Below the pieces are notes generated by a model. That model was not told the origin of the DNA, searched no databases, and was given only the letters and a program-made list of their open reading frames with translations. A stretch of DNA of 64,000 nt from DASQUK01 sp963717085 (GTDB lineage Bacteria; Actinomycetota; Acidimicrobiia; Acidimicrobiales; VFJN01), in assembly GCA_963717085.1 (NCBI GenBank), contig CAVQVM010000005.1, forward strand, positions 1 through 64,000, written 5' to 3'. Made by a program: the position numbers and the translations under genes. Of the stretch, positions 33,662 through 42,199 are shown in pieces (position 1 is the stretch's first letter; the number at the start of each line of letters is the position of its first letter).

Positions 33662-34840
33662 CTATCGGCCCGGCGGCAGGCCCAGGACGCGCGCCGCGAC
33701 CCGTTCCTGCTCGGTGAGGGCATTGACCGTGGCGGTCTCCGCGAGCGCCGCCAGCCACTGTGCCGGCCACGCGCCGCTCGGCCAGGGGAAGGGCCCGCCC
33801 TGAGCGAGATCGAGGCCGTCGCTCCCCAGCGCCTCGGTGCCGGCGAGGTACACCTTCTGGCACAGCTCCTGGGTCATGAGCGGCAGCATCGCCAGCTCGG
33901 GCGCCGGGCGGCCCGACGCCTCCTTGGCGAACGCCCGGTACGCGAGGGCCCTGGCGCTGTCGCAGTCGACGCGCAGCGCCGCCATCGTGTCGCGGAACAC
34001 GGGGTCCTTGGCCAGGCCCCGCGCCTGGCTAGCGGTGACCAGGGCCTCGACCGCCCGCTGCGCGTCGAGCAGGCGGGCGGTCCAGCGCGCGGTGCGTTCG
34101 TGGGCCCGCGCCGCCTCCACGACGGCCGACCCGCCGGCGGCGTTGACGACGGCGTCGGCACCCAGCACCACCTCGTCGAAGATGAGCTCGTCGGGATCGT
34201 GCGCGGCATCGGTCACCTCGGGCCGGAGCGGGCGCACGACTCCCGTGGCCCGAAGGTCCACCACCAGCACGGCCAGGTCCTCGGGGCCGCCCCGGATCCG
34301 GCCGACGACCTGCGCCGCGCACAGGCACCAGTCGGCGTGCTGGGCGCCCGGCGGCGCCGGTTCCCTGCCGCTCACCACGAGCTCGCGGTCGCGTTGGGTG
34401 AGCTGGAATCCGGGGCGGATCGCCTCGCCCGGGAGGACGCCCTCGTGGCTCACGGCCAGGCACCAGGTGATGTCGCCCCACAGGGTGGGCAGCGTCCACC
34501 ACTCCCGCTGCTCGTCGGTCCCGTGTTCGACCATCACCGGCGCGCAGACGTCCAGCCCCTGCGGGTTGAGCGACCGGGGTACCTGCCGGCGCGACATCTC
34601 CTCCAGGTAGATCATGTGCTCCACCGGCCCGGCGCTCCGGCCCCCCAGCCCCGCCGGCCAGCGGGGCATCAGCCATCCGGCGTCGAACAGGGTGCGCTGC
34701 CACTCCCGGGCCCAGTCGGGCAGGTGCCCACTCGAGAGGGAGGGATCGATCGCCCGCGCTCCCGGCGGCGGGTGCTCGTCGAGCCAGGACTCGAGCTCCT
34801 CTCGGAACCTCGCTGTCCCTCGGTTGTCGCCCAGACGCAT
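33662..34840 (-). CDS. Acyl-CoA dehydrogenase
   Basis: A 392-residue acyl-CoA dehydrogenase-family protein: FREELESWLDEHPP, GWLMPRWPAGLGGRSAGPVE, IYLEEMSRRQVPRS, MVEHGTDEQREWWT, LAVSHEGVLPGEA, VSGREPAPPGAQHADWCLCAA, LARGLAKD-type helical region and ALGSDGLDLAQGGPF. The catalytic Glu position is not certain from reading alone. It may act with the convergent dehydrogenase on a CoA ester. ATG at 34840 is preferred over 34855. Confidence 0.8.
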   Translation of the reverse strand: MRLGDNRGTARFREELESWLDEHPPPGARAIDPSLSSGHLPDWAREWQRTLFDAGWLMPRWPAGLGGRSAGPVEHMIYLEEMSRRQVPRSLNPQGLDVCAPVMVEHGTDEQREWWTLPTLWGDITWCLAVSHEGVLPGEAIRPGFQLTQRDRELVVSGREPAPPGAQHADWCLCAAQVVGRIRGGPEDLAVLVVDLRATGVVRPLRPEVTDAAHDPDELIFDEVVLGADAVVNAAGGSAVVEAARAHERTARWTARLLDAQRAVEALVTASQARGLAKDPVFRDTMAALRVDCDSARALAYRAFAKEASGRPAPELAMLPLMTQELCQKVYLAGTEALGSDGLDLAQGGPFPWPSGAWPAQWLAALAETATVNALTEQERVAARVLGLPPGR

Positions 34841-34861
34841 CCTTGCTCCCCGCACCCACCA

Positions 34862-34898
34862 CCAGGGAGCGGTTGCAGCCCTCCGGGACGCTCCCTGG
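34862..34898 (-). terminator. Terminator after the HelD-like gene
   Basis: CCAGGGAGCG and CGCTCCCTGG form a perfect 10-bp stem with a 17-nt loop, nine bases after the HelD-like stop codon and just upstream of the next gene on the same strand. Confidence 0.6.
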
Positions 34899-34906
34899 GA
34901 ACGACG

Positions 34907-37309
34907 CTAGCCGCGCCGGTCCTCGCCGTTGCGGCGGAGCAGCAGCGCGAGCTCGTCGGCGACGGCCCCCAGCAGCTCGGGACGGATGGTGGCGATGATC
35001 CGCTCGGCGACCGTGGCAGCGATCGCCTGCGCAATCTGGCGCTCGAGCCCGTCGAACGCGTCCCTGGCAATGGCGGCATCGATGGGATCGAGGATGTTGC
35101 CCTCCTCCGCGCCGATGGCGGCCGCCTGGCCGAGAGCCTGCGCGAGGTCGACCACCACTGCCCCGCTGGGCTCGTCGTCGTCGACGACCTGGAGGTTCAC
35201 CACGGCGGCGGTCGATCCGTCATCGGCGCGACCCGCCAGGTCCACGACAACGCCGTCGCCCGCGTGCTCCCCATCGGCTTCGGGGGCCGGGGCGTCGCGT
35301 CGGTCCGCAGCGAGGCCCAGCACCTCGGGCAGCGGCATCGCGTGCACGATCGCCAGCCGGCTCGTGCAGCGGGTGAGGGCGACGAACAGCGATCGCAGCC
35401 CGTGCTCCGCCTCGGCGACGATCTGCGCCGGTTCGACCACCACCACGCAATCGAACTCCAGGCCCTTGACCTCGTCGGCGCCCAACACCACCACCGGCGA
35501 CGTTGCCGCCCGGAGCTCGGGCGACCATGCCAACCCGTCGACATCGAGGCTGTGGGCCAGCTCGGCGCGCACGACCGCGGGGCAGACCACCCCGATGAGG
35601 CCGGAGCCCAGCAGGTCGCGGATCGTCGCCACCGTGACGGCCGCCAACTCCGATGCGGCCGTCGTGGTCACCATCACGTCGTGGCCTGTCCGTCGCACCG
35701 CCCGCGGGCTCTGGAGGGTGGGTGCCACCTCCGGCAGCAGGCGCATGGCCACCTCGTGGACCTCGGCCGGCAGGCGGTAACCCAGCTCGAGCTCGACCGT
35801 CTCGTTCGATACTCCGTTGTGGCGAAGTTGCTCGACGACCTCGTCCCACGACTCGTGAGCCCAGGGGCTGGTCGCCTGCGCCAGGTCGCCGAGGACGGTC
35901 ATGGAGCCCGAGCGCGACCGGCGCCGGATCGAGTCGAGCTGCAGGGGCGACAGGTCCTGCGCCTCGTCGACGACGATGTGCTCGTAGCCGGGCGGCCGCC
36001 CGTTGAGCAACGCGTCGGCGGCATCGAGCAGCGGGATGTCGTCCACGGACCATTGCCAGGTGCCGACGCGGGTCCCCGACGGCAGCGCTAGGAGGTCGAT
36101 CTCGGTGTCGCGCAAGGTGCCGAGCGCAGCCGTGACGAGCTGCTGGCGGCTCGACAGCAGCTCGACGAGGAACGACTGGGGGGTGAGCTGCGGCCACACC
36201 CGCTCGAGGTAGTTGTCGATCTCCCGGCCGGACTCTCCCCGGCCGCTGATATCGAACGCGCCGAGGTCGCGCACACCCGCTCGGGTCAGCTGGCGGCGCG
36301 CCTCGTCGATCAGGAATGCCCGCAGCTCGCGGTGGGCCTCGTTGTGGGGGCGCCCCAGGAGCTGGCGGGCCCGGGTTGCGATCCGTCGCCCATTGAGCGA
36401 CACCTGCCGCCCGCCTACCCGCAGCTCGACGTCGTCGGTCGTGACGCGCTGCCGGTTGCGCAGCCCCCGCTCCAGCAACCGCAGCATGCGCCTGTCACCC
36501 TTCAGGCGGCGGACGGCCGGAGGGTCCACGCTGCCGACGCGGACCCGGGGCCCGAGCGCCGACAGCGGCAGCTGCACCACCGCCTCGTCGCCCAGGGAAG
36601 GCAGGACGGCGGAGATGTAGCGGACGAAGGCCGGGTTCGGGCCCACGATGAGGACGTCGTTGGGCTCCAGCCGGTCGCGGAGGTTGAACAGCAGCCACGA
36701 CACGCGATGGAGCCCGACCACCGTCTTGCCGGTTCCCGGCCCGCCCTGTACGACCAGCAACTGGTCGACGTCGCGGCTGATCACGTCGTACTGGGCGGCC
36801 TGGATCGTGGCGACGATCTCGGCCAGCTCGCCGGACCGGTCACGCCCGAGCGATTCGAGCAGGGCGTCCGAGAGGACCGGCCCGGGCTCACGGCCCGCGG
36901 CGATCGCCTCGGCCAGGTCGCGGAACACGATCTCCTCGATCGCCTGGATCTGGTTGCCCTGGCAGCGGTACACGCGCCGCGCGTCGAGGCCCTCGGGATC
37001 GTGGGGCGACGCGGTGTAGAACGGCGCCGCGATCGGGGCCTGCCAGTTGACGACCACGAGGTCGTTGTCGTCGTCCCAGATTGCGCCCTTGCCGATGTAC
37101 CAGCGCTGGCCCCCGGCCTCGATCCGCCCGAATGCCACCGCCTCGTCGGGATCTACCACGCCGAGCCCGCTGACCCGCCGGCGCAGCTCGAGCACCGCCT
37201 TGGGATGGGCCGACAAGTTCGGCGACCGCTCGAGCACGGCGTGCTGCCGGTCGCGCAACGCGAGCGCGCGATCGAAATAGGCCTGCTCCTGCGGCAAGTC
37301 CGGATGCAT
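34907..37309 (-). CDS. helD: HelD-like superfamily 1 ATPase
   Basis: An 800-residue UvrD/Rep-like ATPase. N-terminal coiled segment (EQAYFDRALALRDRQHAVLE), then WYIGKGAIWDDDNDLVVVNW and the Walker A loop VQGGPGTGKTVVGLHRVSWL, Walker B IVVDEAQDLSPLQLD, TVLGDLAQATSPWAHESW, VLGADEVKGLEFDCVVVVEP and the final motif LFVALTRCTSRLAIVHAMPL. This matches HelD, which removes stalled RNA polymerase from DNA and in some actinobacteria protects against rifampicin. Unusually, about 130 residues follow the last motif, Asp/Ala-rich with two VVVDLA repeats and a terminal helix. Confidence 0.88.
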   Translation of the reverse strand: MHPDLPQEQAYFDRALALRDRQHAVLERSPNLSAHPKAVLELRRRVSGLGVVDPDEAVAFGRIEAGGQRWYIGKGAIWDDDNDLVVVNWQAPIAAPFYTASPHDPEGLDARRVYRCQGNQIQAIEEIVFRDLAEAIAAGREPGPVLSDALLESLGRDRSGELAEIVATIQAAQYDVISRDVDQLLVVQGGPGTGKTVVGLHRVSWLLFNLRDRLEPNDVLIVGPNPAFVRYISAVLPSLGDEAVVQLPLSALGPRVRVGSVDPPAVRRLKGDRRMLRLLERGLRNRQRVTTDDVELRVGGRQVSLNGRRIATRARQLLGRPHNEAHRELRAFLIDEARRQLTRAGVRDLGAFDISGRGESGREIDNYLERVWPQLTPQSFLVELLSSRQQLVTAALGTLRDTEIDLLALPSGTRVGTWQWSVDDIPLLDAADALLNGRPPGYEHIVVDEAQDLSPLQLDSIRRRSRSGSMTVLGDLAQATSPWAHESWDEVVEQLRHNGVSNETVELELGYRLPAEVHEVAMRLLPEVAPTLQSPRAVRRTGHDVMVTTTAASELAAVTVATIRDLLGSGLIGVVCPAVVRAELAHSLDVDGLAWSPELRAATSPVVVLGADEVKGLEFDCVVVVEPAQIVAEAEHGLRSLFVALTRCTSRLAIVHAMPLPEVLGLAADRRDAPAPEADGEHAGDGVVVDLAGRADDGSTAAVVNLQVVDDDEPSGAVVVDLAQALGQAAAIGAEEGNILDPIDAAIARDAFDGLERQIAQAIAATVAERIIATIRPELLGAVADELALLLRRNGEDRRG

Positions 37310-37406
37310 CTAGCTCTGTGCCCTTCTCCCGGCCGGGCGCCGCGCCCATCCCAGGCTGGCGCGGTGGCGAGAGATTACCGAAGCCGAGGCCGCTTGGGTC
37401 GCACCC

Positions 37407-38117
37407 TCAGGCGGAGAACTCGGCCGAGCACCAGACCCAGCCGTCGCCGTCGAGCACCGAAACGCTCGCCACCTCGTCGGCGTCGCCCTCCAGCGAGACC
37501 TTCCACCACGTCGCATCGGTGCCGATGTGGGTCATGGTCCGGGAGCCGTCGTCCATCTCCACGGCCAACCAGTAGGTCGCGCCTGCCGGCACGGCCTCCT
37601 CCCAGCCGGGCACGTCGACCGCCACCGTGGCCGGATCGCCGCTCCGCACCGTGGCGGTGCCGACGACCTCGCCCACGCCGGTCGCCATCTCGGCCCGGTC
37701 CTCGGTCGGCGCCGCCGGGTCGTCGCGGATCGCGACGACCGCGGCCACCAGCACGACGGCGGCGGCCGCGGCGGACAGCGTGGCGCCCACCGCGAACCGG
37801 CGACGGTCGGGGCGGCGTCGGCGTGCGCCGCGACGCAGGTGGGCGGGGCCCTCACGGCGGGTGGATGATGGCGCTTCCGCCGCCCGCACCTCGGTGAGGC
37901 GGGCCAGCACGCGGCGATCGAAGCCCTCCGGCGGTGGGGCCTCGGGGCCAATGAGCAGCAGCTCGTCGGCGACGCCCGCGAGCGAGGCCACCTCGGCACG
38001 ACAGGCGGCGCAGCCCTCGAGGTGCGCCAGCACGACTGCACGCTCCTCCCCGGTGACCAGGCCCAGCGCGACCTCGGGTGCCATGTCGCGCAGCTGGGAG
38101 CATCGCAGCGGCGTCAC
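37407..38117 (-). CDS. Membrane anti-sigma factor (RskA-like, zinc-finger type)
   Basis: A 236-residue anti-sigma factor. The cytoplasmic N-terminus has the zinc-binding pattern HLEGCAACRAEV (HxxxCxxC), one membrane helix follows at about residue 115 (AVGATLSAAAAAVVLVAAVV), and the outer domain is RskA/anti-sigma-K-like (PAGATYWLAVEMDDGS, HIGTDATWWKVSLEG). The GTG at 38117 overlaps the sigma factor stop by four bases. It should hold the cognate sigma factor until proteolysis. The outer domain presumably senses an extracytoplasmic signal. Confidence 0.88.
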   Translation of the reverse strand: MTPLRCSQLRDMAPEVALGLVTGEERAVVLAHLEGCAACRAEVASLAGVADELLLIGPEAPPPEGFDRRVLARLTEVRAAEAPSSTRREGPAHLRRGARRRRPDRRRFAVGATLSAAAAAVVLVAAVVAIRDDPAAPTEDRAEMATGVGEVVGTATVRSGDPATVAVDVPGWEEAVPAGATYWLAVEMDDGSRTMTHIGTDATWWKVSLEGDADEVASVSVLDGDGWVWCSAEFSA

Positions 38118-38665
38118 GGGATCGGCGCTCCCATCTCGTCGCGCAGCTTGCGCAGCGCCAGGCGCACCCGGGTCTTGACCGTGCCCTGCGGGATCCCCGC
38201 CATCTCGCTGACCTCGCGGGTGCTCAACCCCCAGAGCGTCACCGCCACCAGCGCCCGGCGCTGCGAGTCCGGCAGTGACCGCATCAGGTCGGCCACCCGC
38301 CGGGCGTCGGCCCGCCGCTCGATGGCGCCGGCGACGTCGAGCGGGTCGACGATGAGCTCCGGGGCGGGGTCGGCCACCGGTTCCGGACGCCGGCCGCGAC
38401 CTCGCACGCTGTCGAGCGCCACGTTGCGGGTGATGCCGAGCAGCCAGGCGGCCACCGACCCCCGGCGGGCGTCGAAGCTGGCCGCGAACCGCCACGCCCG
38501 CACGAACGCCTCCTGGGCCACCTCCTCGGCGTCGACCGGGACGCGCACGATGGCGAGCGCCAGTCCGTAGACGCGGCGCTGGAAGCGGTCGACGAAATGG
38601 GCCGCCGCCTCGGGATCACCGGAGGCGTAGCCCGCGAAGAGAGCCTCGTCGGACACCTCCCACAC
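38114..38665 (-). CDS. ECF RNA polymerase sigma factor (SigK-like)
   Basis: About 183 residues. Region 2: AAHFVDRFQRRVYGLALAIV, VDAEEVAQEAFVRAWRFA and GSVAAWLLGITRNVALD. Region 4: LPDSQRRALVAVTLWGLS, TREVSEMAGIPQGTVKTRV. The upstream frame is open for over 400 bases but overlaps the divergent lipoprotein gene, so GTG 38665 (or 38656) is the likely start. It is co-translated with its anti-sigma factor. The divergent lipoprotein and cytochrome genes are natural candidate targets. Confidence 0.88.
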   Translation of the reverse strand: MWEVSDEALFAGYASGDPEAAAHFVDRFQRRVYGLALAIVRVPVDAEEVAQEAFVRAWRFAASFDARRGSVAAWLLGITRNVALDSVRGRGRRPEPVADPAPELIVDPLDVAGAIERRADARRVADLMRSLPDSQRRALVAVTLWGLSTREVSEMAGIPQGTVKTRVRLALRKLRDEMGAPIP

Positions 38666-38786
38666 GCCTTCTGTACTCCGCCGGAGTGCCAGAGGATCTC
38701 GCGCCACCCCGCCAGCACAGCCAATCCCGTCCCGTGGGGCAACCCCGGCGAGAAATCCGCGCGACGTTCGGGCACGTAGTCGAAGC

Positions 38787-39362
38787 ATGGCAATCATCTC
38801 TTCGTCCCGAACGAGCCCACCCGTCACGACTGCGGCGAGTGGGCGCCGTCCACGGCGCCGGTTCGTCGTCCTGGGAGCGGTGTTGGCGGCGTTGGCCCTG
38901 CTCGCGGCGGCCTGCAGTGGTGACGACGATGACGAGACCGTCGCCGGCGATCCCGGCGCCGAGTCCGGCAACGGCAGCGACTCTGGAGGCGGAGGAGGCG
39001 ACGGCGACCTGACGATCTCGATCGCCGACCCCACCGACGGCGCCACCGTCGAGTCCGGGTTCCAGGTGGAGGTCGACCCCAGCGTCGACATCGGCGAGCC
39101 CGACACCGGGCTGCACCACGTTCACCTCTACTACGACGGCAACGAGTCCGACGGCGAGTACGACATCGTCTACAGCGCGGACGAGCCCTGGACGGTCGAT
39201 CGCGACCTCGCACCGGGCGAGCACACCATCGAGGCGTTCATCGCCAACGCCGACCACAGCCTCACCGACGCCAGCGACGAGGTCACCGTGATGGTCGGCG
39301 AGGGCGCAGGCGGCGGTGACACCAACACCACGGAGTCGGACGGCGGTCCCTACGACTACTGA
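38787..39362 (+). CDS. DUF4399-like secreted lipoprotein
   Basis: A 191-residue lipoprotein. A basic N-terminus and helix (FVVLGAVLAALALLAAAC) end in a lipobox cysteine, followed by a Gly/Asp/Ser linker and a DUF4399-like domain: LTISIADPTDGATVESGFQV, GLHHVHLYYDG, DRDLAPGEHTIEAFIANADH. The HHVH cluster could bind a metal. The C-terminal 20 residues are acidic and disordered. Divergent from the sigma/anti-sigma pair. Its 3' end overlaps the cytochrome gene by 47 bases. Confidence 0.8.
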   Translation: MAIISSSRTSPPVTTAASGRRPRRRFVVLGAVLAALALLAAACSGDDDDETVAGDPGAESGNGSDSGGGGGDGDLTISIADPTDGATVESGFQVEVDPSVDIGEPDTGLHHVHLYYDGNESDGEYDIVYSADEPWTVDRDLAPGEHTIEAFIANADHSLTDASDEVTVMVGEGAGGGDTNTTESDGGPYDY

Positions 39363-40095
39363 TGCCCCCGCGGGTGGCCCGGTCGTCAGGAACAACCGGG
39401 CCACCCGCTGGCTGCACACCCTCCTGTACCTGGTGACGTTCGTCCTCCTGGCCACCGGCTGGTGGCTGCGGACGGGGCACGAGGGCGAGCCGACCCTGCT
39501 GGCGGACGTGCTGGACACGCCCGACACCGAAGTCCACCGCACGGCGGGCTGGGTGCTGCTGGGCGTCGCGGTCGGCGGACCGATCCTTGGCATTCGGGGG
39601 ACGCTCACGTTCCTGCGCGAGACCCTGCGCGTCAACCGGGGCGATGGTGCGTGGTTCTGGCACTGGCCGCGGGGCGTGCTGACCGGTCGGTTCGGCCGGC
39701 ACCGAGGCCACTTCGATCCCGGCCAGCGGCTGCTCAACGTCGCACTGGTCGGGGCGCTCGGCACCGTGATCGTCAGCGGCGTGTTCCTCACCACCCTGTC
39801 CGGCGGGCAGACGTTCGCCACCATGGTGCGGGTGCACCGGGGCTCGACCTACGTGCTGACCGGTCTCGTCGTCGGGCACCTGTTGGTCACGCTCGGGATC
39901 CTCCCCGGCTATCGCGGGGTGTGGCGTGCGATGCACTGGCGTGGCCGGGTTGCCGAGGCGACGGCTCGCCGCCTGTGGCCAGCCACCGTTCCGGCATCGG
40001 GCGACGGGCGGCAGCCCGACGCAACCGAGGACGACCCGTCCGCGACGGGTGTGCGGTCGGGTTCGCACGCGGAGGCGACGCGCGGCGATCCTTGA
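39316..40095 (+). CDS. Cytochrome b561/formate dehydrogenase gamma-like membrane protein
   Basis: A 259-residue protein with four membrane helices: RWLHTLLYLVTFVLLATGWW, RTAGWVLLGVAVGGPILGI, LLNVALVGALGTVIVSGVF and YVLTGLVVGHLLVTLGI. Heme-ligand histidines are expected in RWLHTLLY, EVHRTAGW, MVRVHRGSTYV and VVGHLLV. It probably transfers electrons across or at the membrane. The only in-frame start is GTG at 39316, inside the lipoprotein gene in another frame. That argues for coupling or an undetected indel. Confidence 0.75.
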   Translation: MTPTPRSRTAVPTTTDAPAGGPVVRNNRATRWLHTLLYLVTFVLLATGWWLRTGHEGEPTLLADVLDTPDTEVHRTAGWVLLGVAVGGPILGIRGTLTFLRETLRVNRGDGAWFWHWPRGVLTGRFGRHRGHFDPGQRLLNVALVGALGTVIVSGVFLTTLSGGQTFATMVRVHRGSTYVLTGLVVGHLLVTLGILPGYRGVWRAMHWRGRVAEATARRLWPATVPASGDGRQPDATEDDPSATGVRSGSHAEATRGDP

Positions 40096-40099
40096 CCGG

Positions 40100-41086
40100 A
40101 TGCGCGACGACCCCGCTCAACCCCCGCCCGCTGGCGGTGCCGCCGCGCTTCGCTGCTCCAGCTTCGCCCGCTCCGAGGACCTCGATCCGGTGGGCTCCGC
40201 CGGCAGCTATCGCGGCATCGTGCTGGCGGAGGTCCCGCTGCCGTGGCCCCGGGACATCACCGAGCACGCGGCGCTTGCCGGGGCCGCGGAGGCGCTCGGC
40301 GCGGCCAACATGCGGCTCCAGGGACTCGTGCCCGACGATCGCAGCGATCCCCACCGACGGCGGCTCATGGCGTTCACGAGCCCGCCGGGCGCGTTCGACC
40401 GCTACCGCGGCCGGGGCTGGAGCGCCGCCCCCAGCCTGCTGGGCGAGGCCGTCACCGCCATAGCCGCCAGCGGCGGGGATGACGCGGGTCCGGCCCTCGC
40501 CCAGCCCGGAGCCGCCGTCGGGTCGCACGGCGCCGGAGTGGGCCGCCACGTGCTGGTCTGCACCCACGGCCGGCGCGACGCCTGCTGCGGCACGCTCGGC
40601 ACCCGCCTGGCGTCGGCGCTGCCGGGGCTCGGCGCGGGGGTCCGCCTGTGGCGGACCAGCCACACCGGCGGCCACCGCTTCGCGCCCACCGCCCTCCTGC
40701 TGCCCGAGGGCACGATGTGGGCCTACCTCGACATCGATCGACTCGTCGGCGTCTCCGAGCGCACGCTCCATGTCGACAAAGCCGCTCGCCTCTACCGCGG
40801 CTGCACGGGCATCGACGGTCCCGAGGTCCAGGCGGCGGAGCGCGAGGCCCTGCGGTCCATCGGCTGGTCGTGGCTCGACCACCGGCGCCGGGGCGAGGTG
40901 GTGGAATCGGCCGGAGGGCGGTCCCTGGTCCGCCTCGACGCCGAGGCCCCCGACGGCCGACGCCTGACGTTCGAGGCCACGGTGGAGGTCGCGCGGATCG
41001 TCCCGGTCCCCGACTGTGGCAAACCGCCCGAGCAGGCGCCCAAGTCGGCGTCCGAGCTTCGGGTCACCGGCTTCGCAGCCGCCTAG
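40100..41086 (+). CDS. Sucrase/ferredoxin-like (thioredoxin-fold [2Fe-2S]) protein
   Basis: A 328-residue protein of the sucrase/ferredoxin-like family: SYRGIVLAEVPLPWPRDI, VLVCTHGRRDACCGTLGT and WRTSHTGGHRFAPTALLLPEG. The CTHGRRDACC and HTGGHRF elements are the expected iron-sulfur ligands. Bacterial members are cytoplasmic ferredoxin-like proteins of unclear partner. It starts four bases after the cytochrome gene, so it may give or take electrons from that membrane protein. Start ATG at 40100. Confidence 0.85.
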   Translation: MRDDPAQPPPAGGAAALRCSSFARSEDLDPVGSAGSYRGIVLAEVPLPWPRDITEHAALAGAAEALGAANMRLQGLVPDDRSDPHRRRLMAFTSPPGAFDRYRGRGWSAAPSLLGEAVTAIAASGGDDAGPALAQPGAAVGSHGAGVGRHVLVCTHGRRDACCGTLGTRLASALPGLGAGVRLWRTSHTGGHRFAPTALLLPEGTMWAYLDIDRLVGVSERTLHVDKAARLYRGCTGIDGPEVQAAEREALRSIGWSWLDHRRRGEVVESAGGRSLVRLDAEAPDGRRLTFEATVEVARIVPVPDCGKPPEQAPKSASELRVTGFAAA

Positions 41087-41237
41087 TGGACCACTAGTCC
41101 GACGAACCCGCTCGCCTACCTCTGGAACCTCGTCCGCCGGCGACGCTCCGGCATCCCTCACCGCCACCGCCCGTCCGTGAACGGTGACACGGTCACCACC
41201 GTGTCGGGCTCCGGGCCGCCGCCGGCACACTGGTCGC

Positions 41238-42173
41238 ATGCCTGCGACACCAGCCCCGGATATCGGTGTCTTCCTGCCCAGTATGAGCGGGCCCAAGGAC
41301 CAGCCGGGCGACATGGTCACCTCCGCCCGACATGCCGAGGACCTGGGCCTGGAGTCCGCATGGGTGGTCGACCAGCTGGTCGCCGGCACGGGCGCACCGT
41401 TCGTCGAAAGCGTGGTCTCGCTCGCCGCCGCGGCCGGGGCCACCACGCGGATCCGGCTCGGGCTCGGCGTCGTCATCCTGCCGCTGCGCCCCGTCGTCTG
41501 GGTGGCGAAGCAGGTGGCGGCGCTCCAGAACGTGTCGCACGACCGGCTCATCCTCGGGGTCGGCGCGGGCGGCGACCGCCACGATCGCTCCTGGGTCGCG
41601 GCCGGGGTGCCCCGACGCGAGCGCGGTCGCCGGACCGATGCGGCCCTTCGTGTCCTGCCGGGCCTCGTGGCCGGCCTGCCCACCCGGCTGGATGGCGCGG
41701 CGGACTCCCCACCCATCCGGCTGGCGCCCGCAGCCACCGTGCCACCCATCCTGGTCGGCGGGATGTCCGAGGCGGCCATGGCCCGCACCGCCGAGCACGG
41801 CGACGGCTGGTTCGTGCTCCCCGTCTCCCCTGCCGCCATGGCCGAGGGCCGGTCACGGCTGGCGGAGCTCGCCGCCGCCCGGGGACGACCCACGCCATCC
41901 GTCACCGCCAGCATGGTCGCGGCCCTGACCGGTGACCCGGCGTTGCCGGACCGCGACGGACTGGTCCGGGCACTGACCGATCCCGACGGCATGTTCGGCA
42001 TGCCCGCCGACGCCGTCCCCGGCACGCTGACGCTCGGCGGCCCGGCCGAGGTGGCGGCGCGCATCGCCGGGTACGGCGACGCCGGCGCCGAGCGGGTCGT
42101 CGTAACCCTCGCCGCCGGTGACTGGATGCGCCAGGCGGAACTGCTCGCCGAGGCGGGCGCCCTGCTCGCTTGA
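41238..42173 (+). CDS. LLM-class F420-dependent oxidoreductase
   Basis: A 311-residue luciferase-like monooxygenase-fold protein: DIGVFLPSMSGPKDQPGDMV, LESAWVVDQLV, IRLGLGVVILPLRPVVWVAK, VSHDRLILGVGAGGDRHD, VPPILVGGMSEAAMARTAEHG and the end LTLGGPAEVAARIAGYGDAG. In actinobacteria such proteins commonly use coenzyme F420 rather than FMN. ATG at 41238 was chosen because the upstream part of the frame is compositionally unlike the family. Confidence 0.88.
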   Translation: MPATPAPDIGVFLPSMSGPKDQPGDMVTSARHAEDLGLESAWVVDQLVAGTGAPFVESVVSLAAAAGATTRIRLGLGVVILPLRPVVWVAKQVAALQNVSHDRLILGVGAGGDRHDRSWVAAGVPRRERGRRTDAALRVLPGLVAGLPTRLDGAADSPPIRLAPAATVPPILVGGMSEAAMARTAEHGDGWFVLPVSPAAMAEGRSRLAELAAARGRPTPSVTASMVAALTGDPALPDRDGLVRALTDPDGMFGMPADAVPGTLTLGGPAEVAARIAGYGDAGAERVVVTLAAGDWMRQAELLAEAGALLA

Positions 42174-42199
42174 CTGTCCGTTGCGGCAAGGTTCCCCTC

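Noticed and set aside
38738..38768. ECF-type promoter (GGCAAC ... CGTT) before the lipoprotein gene
   Set aside because: The spacing between the two boxes is about 18-21 bp depending on the box chosen, outside the usual 16-17, so it is not listed as a feature.
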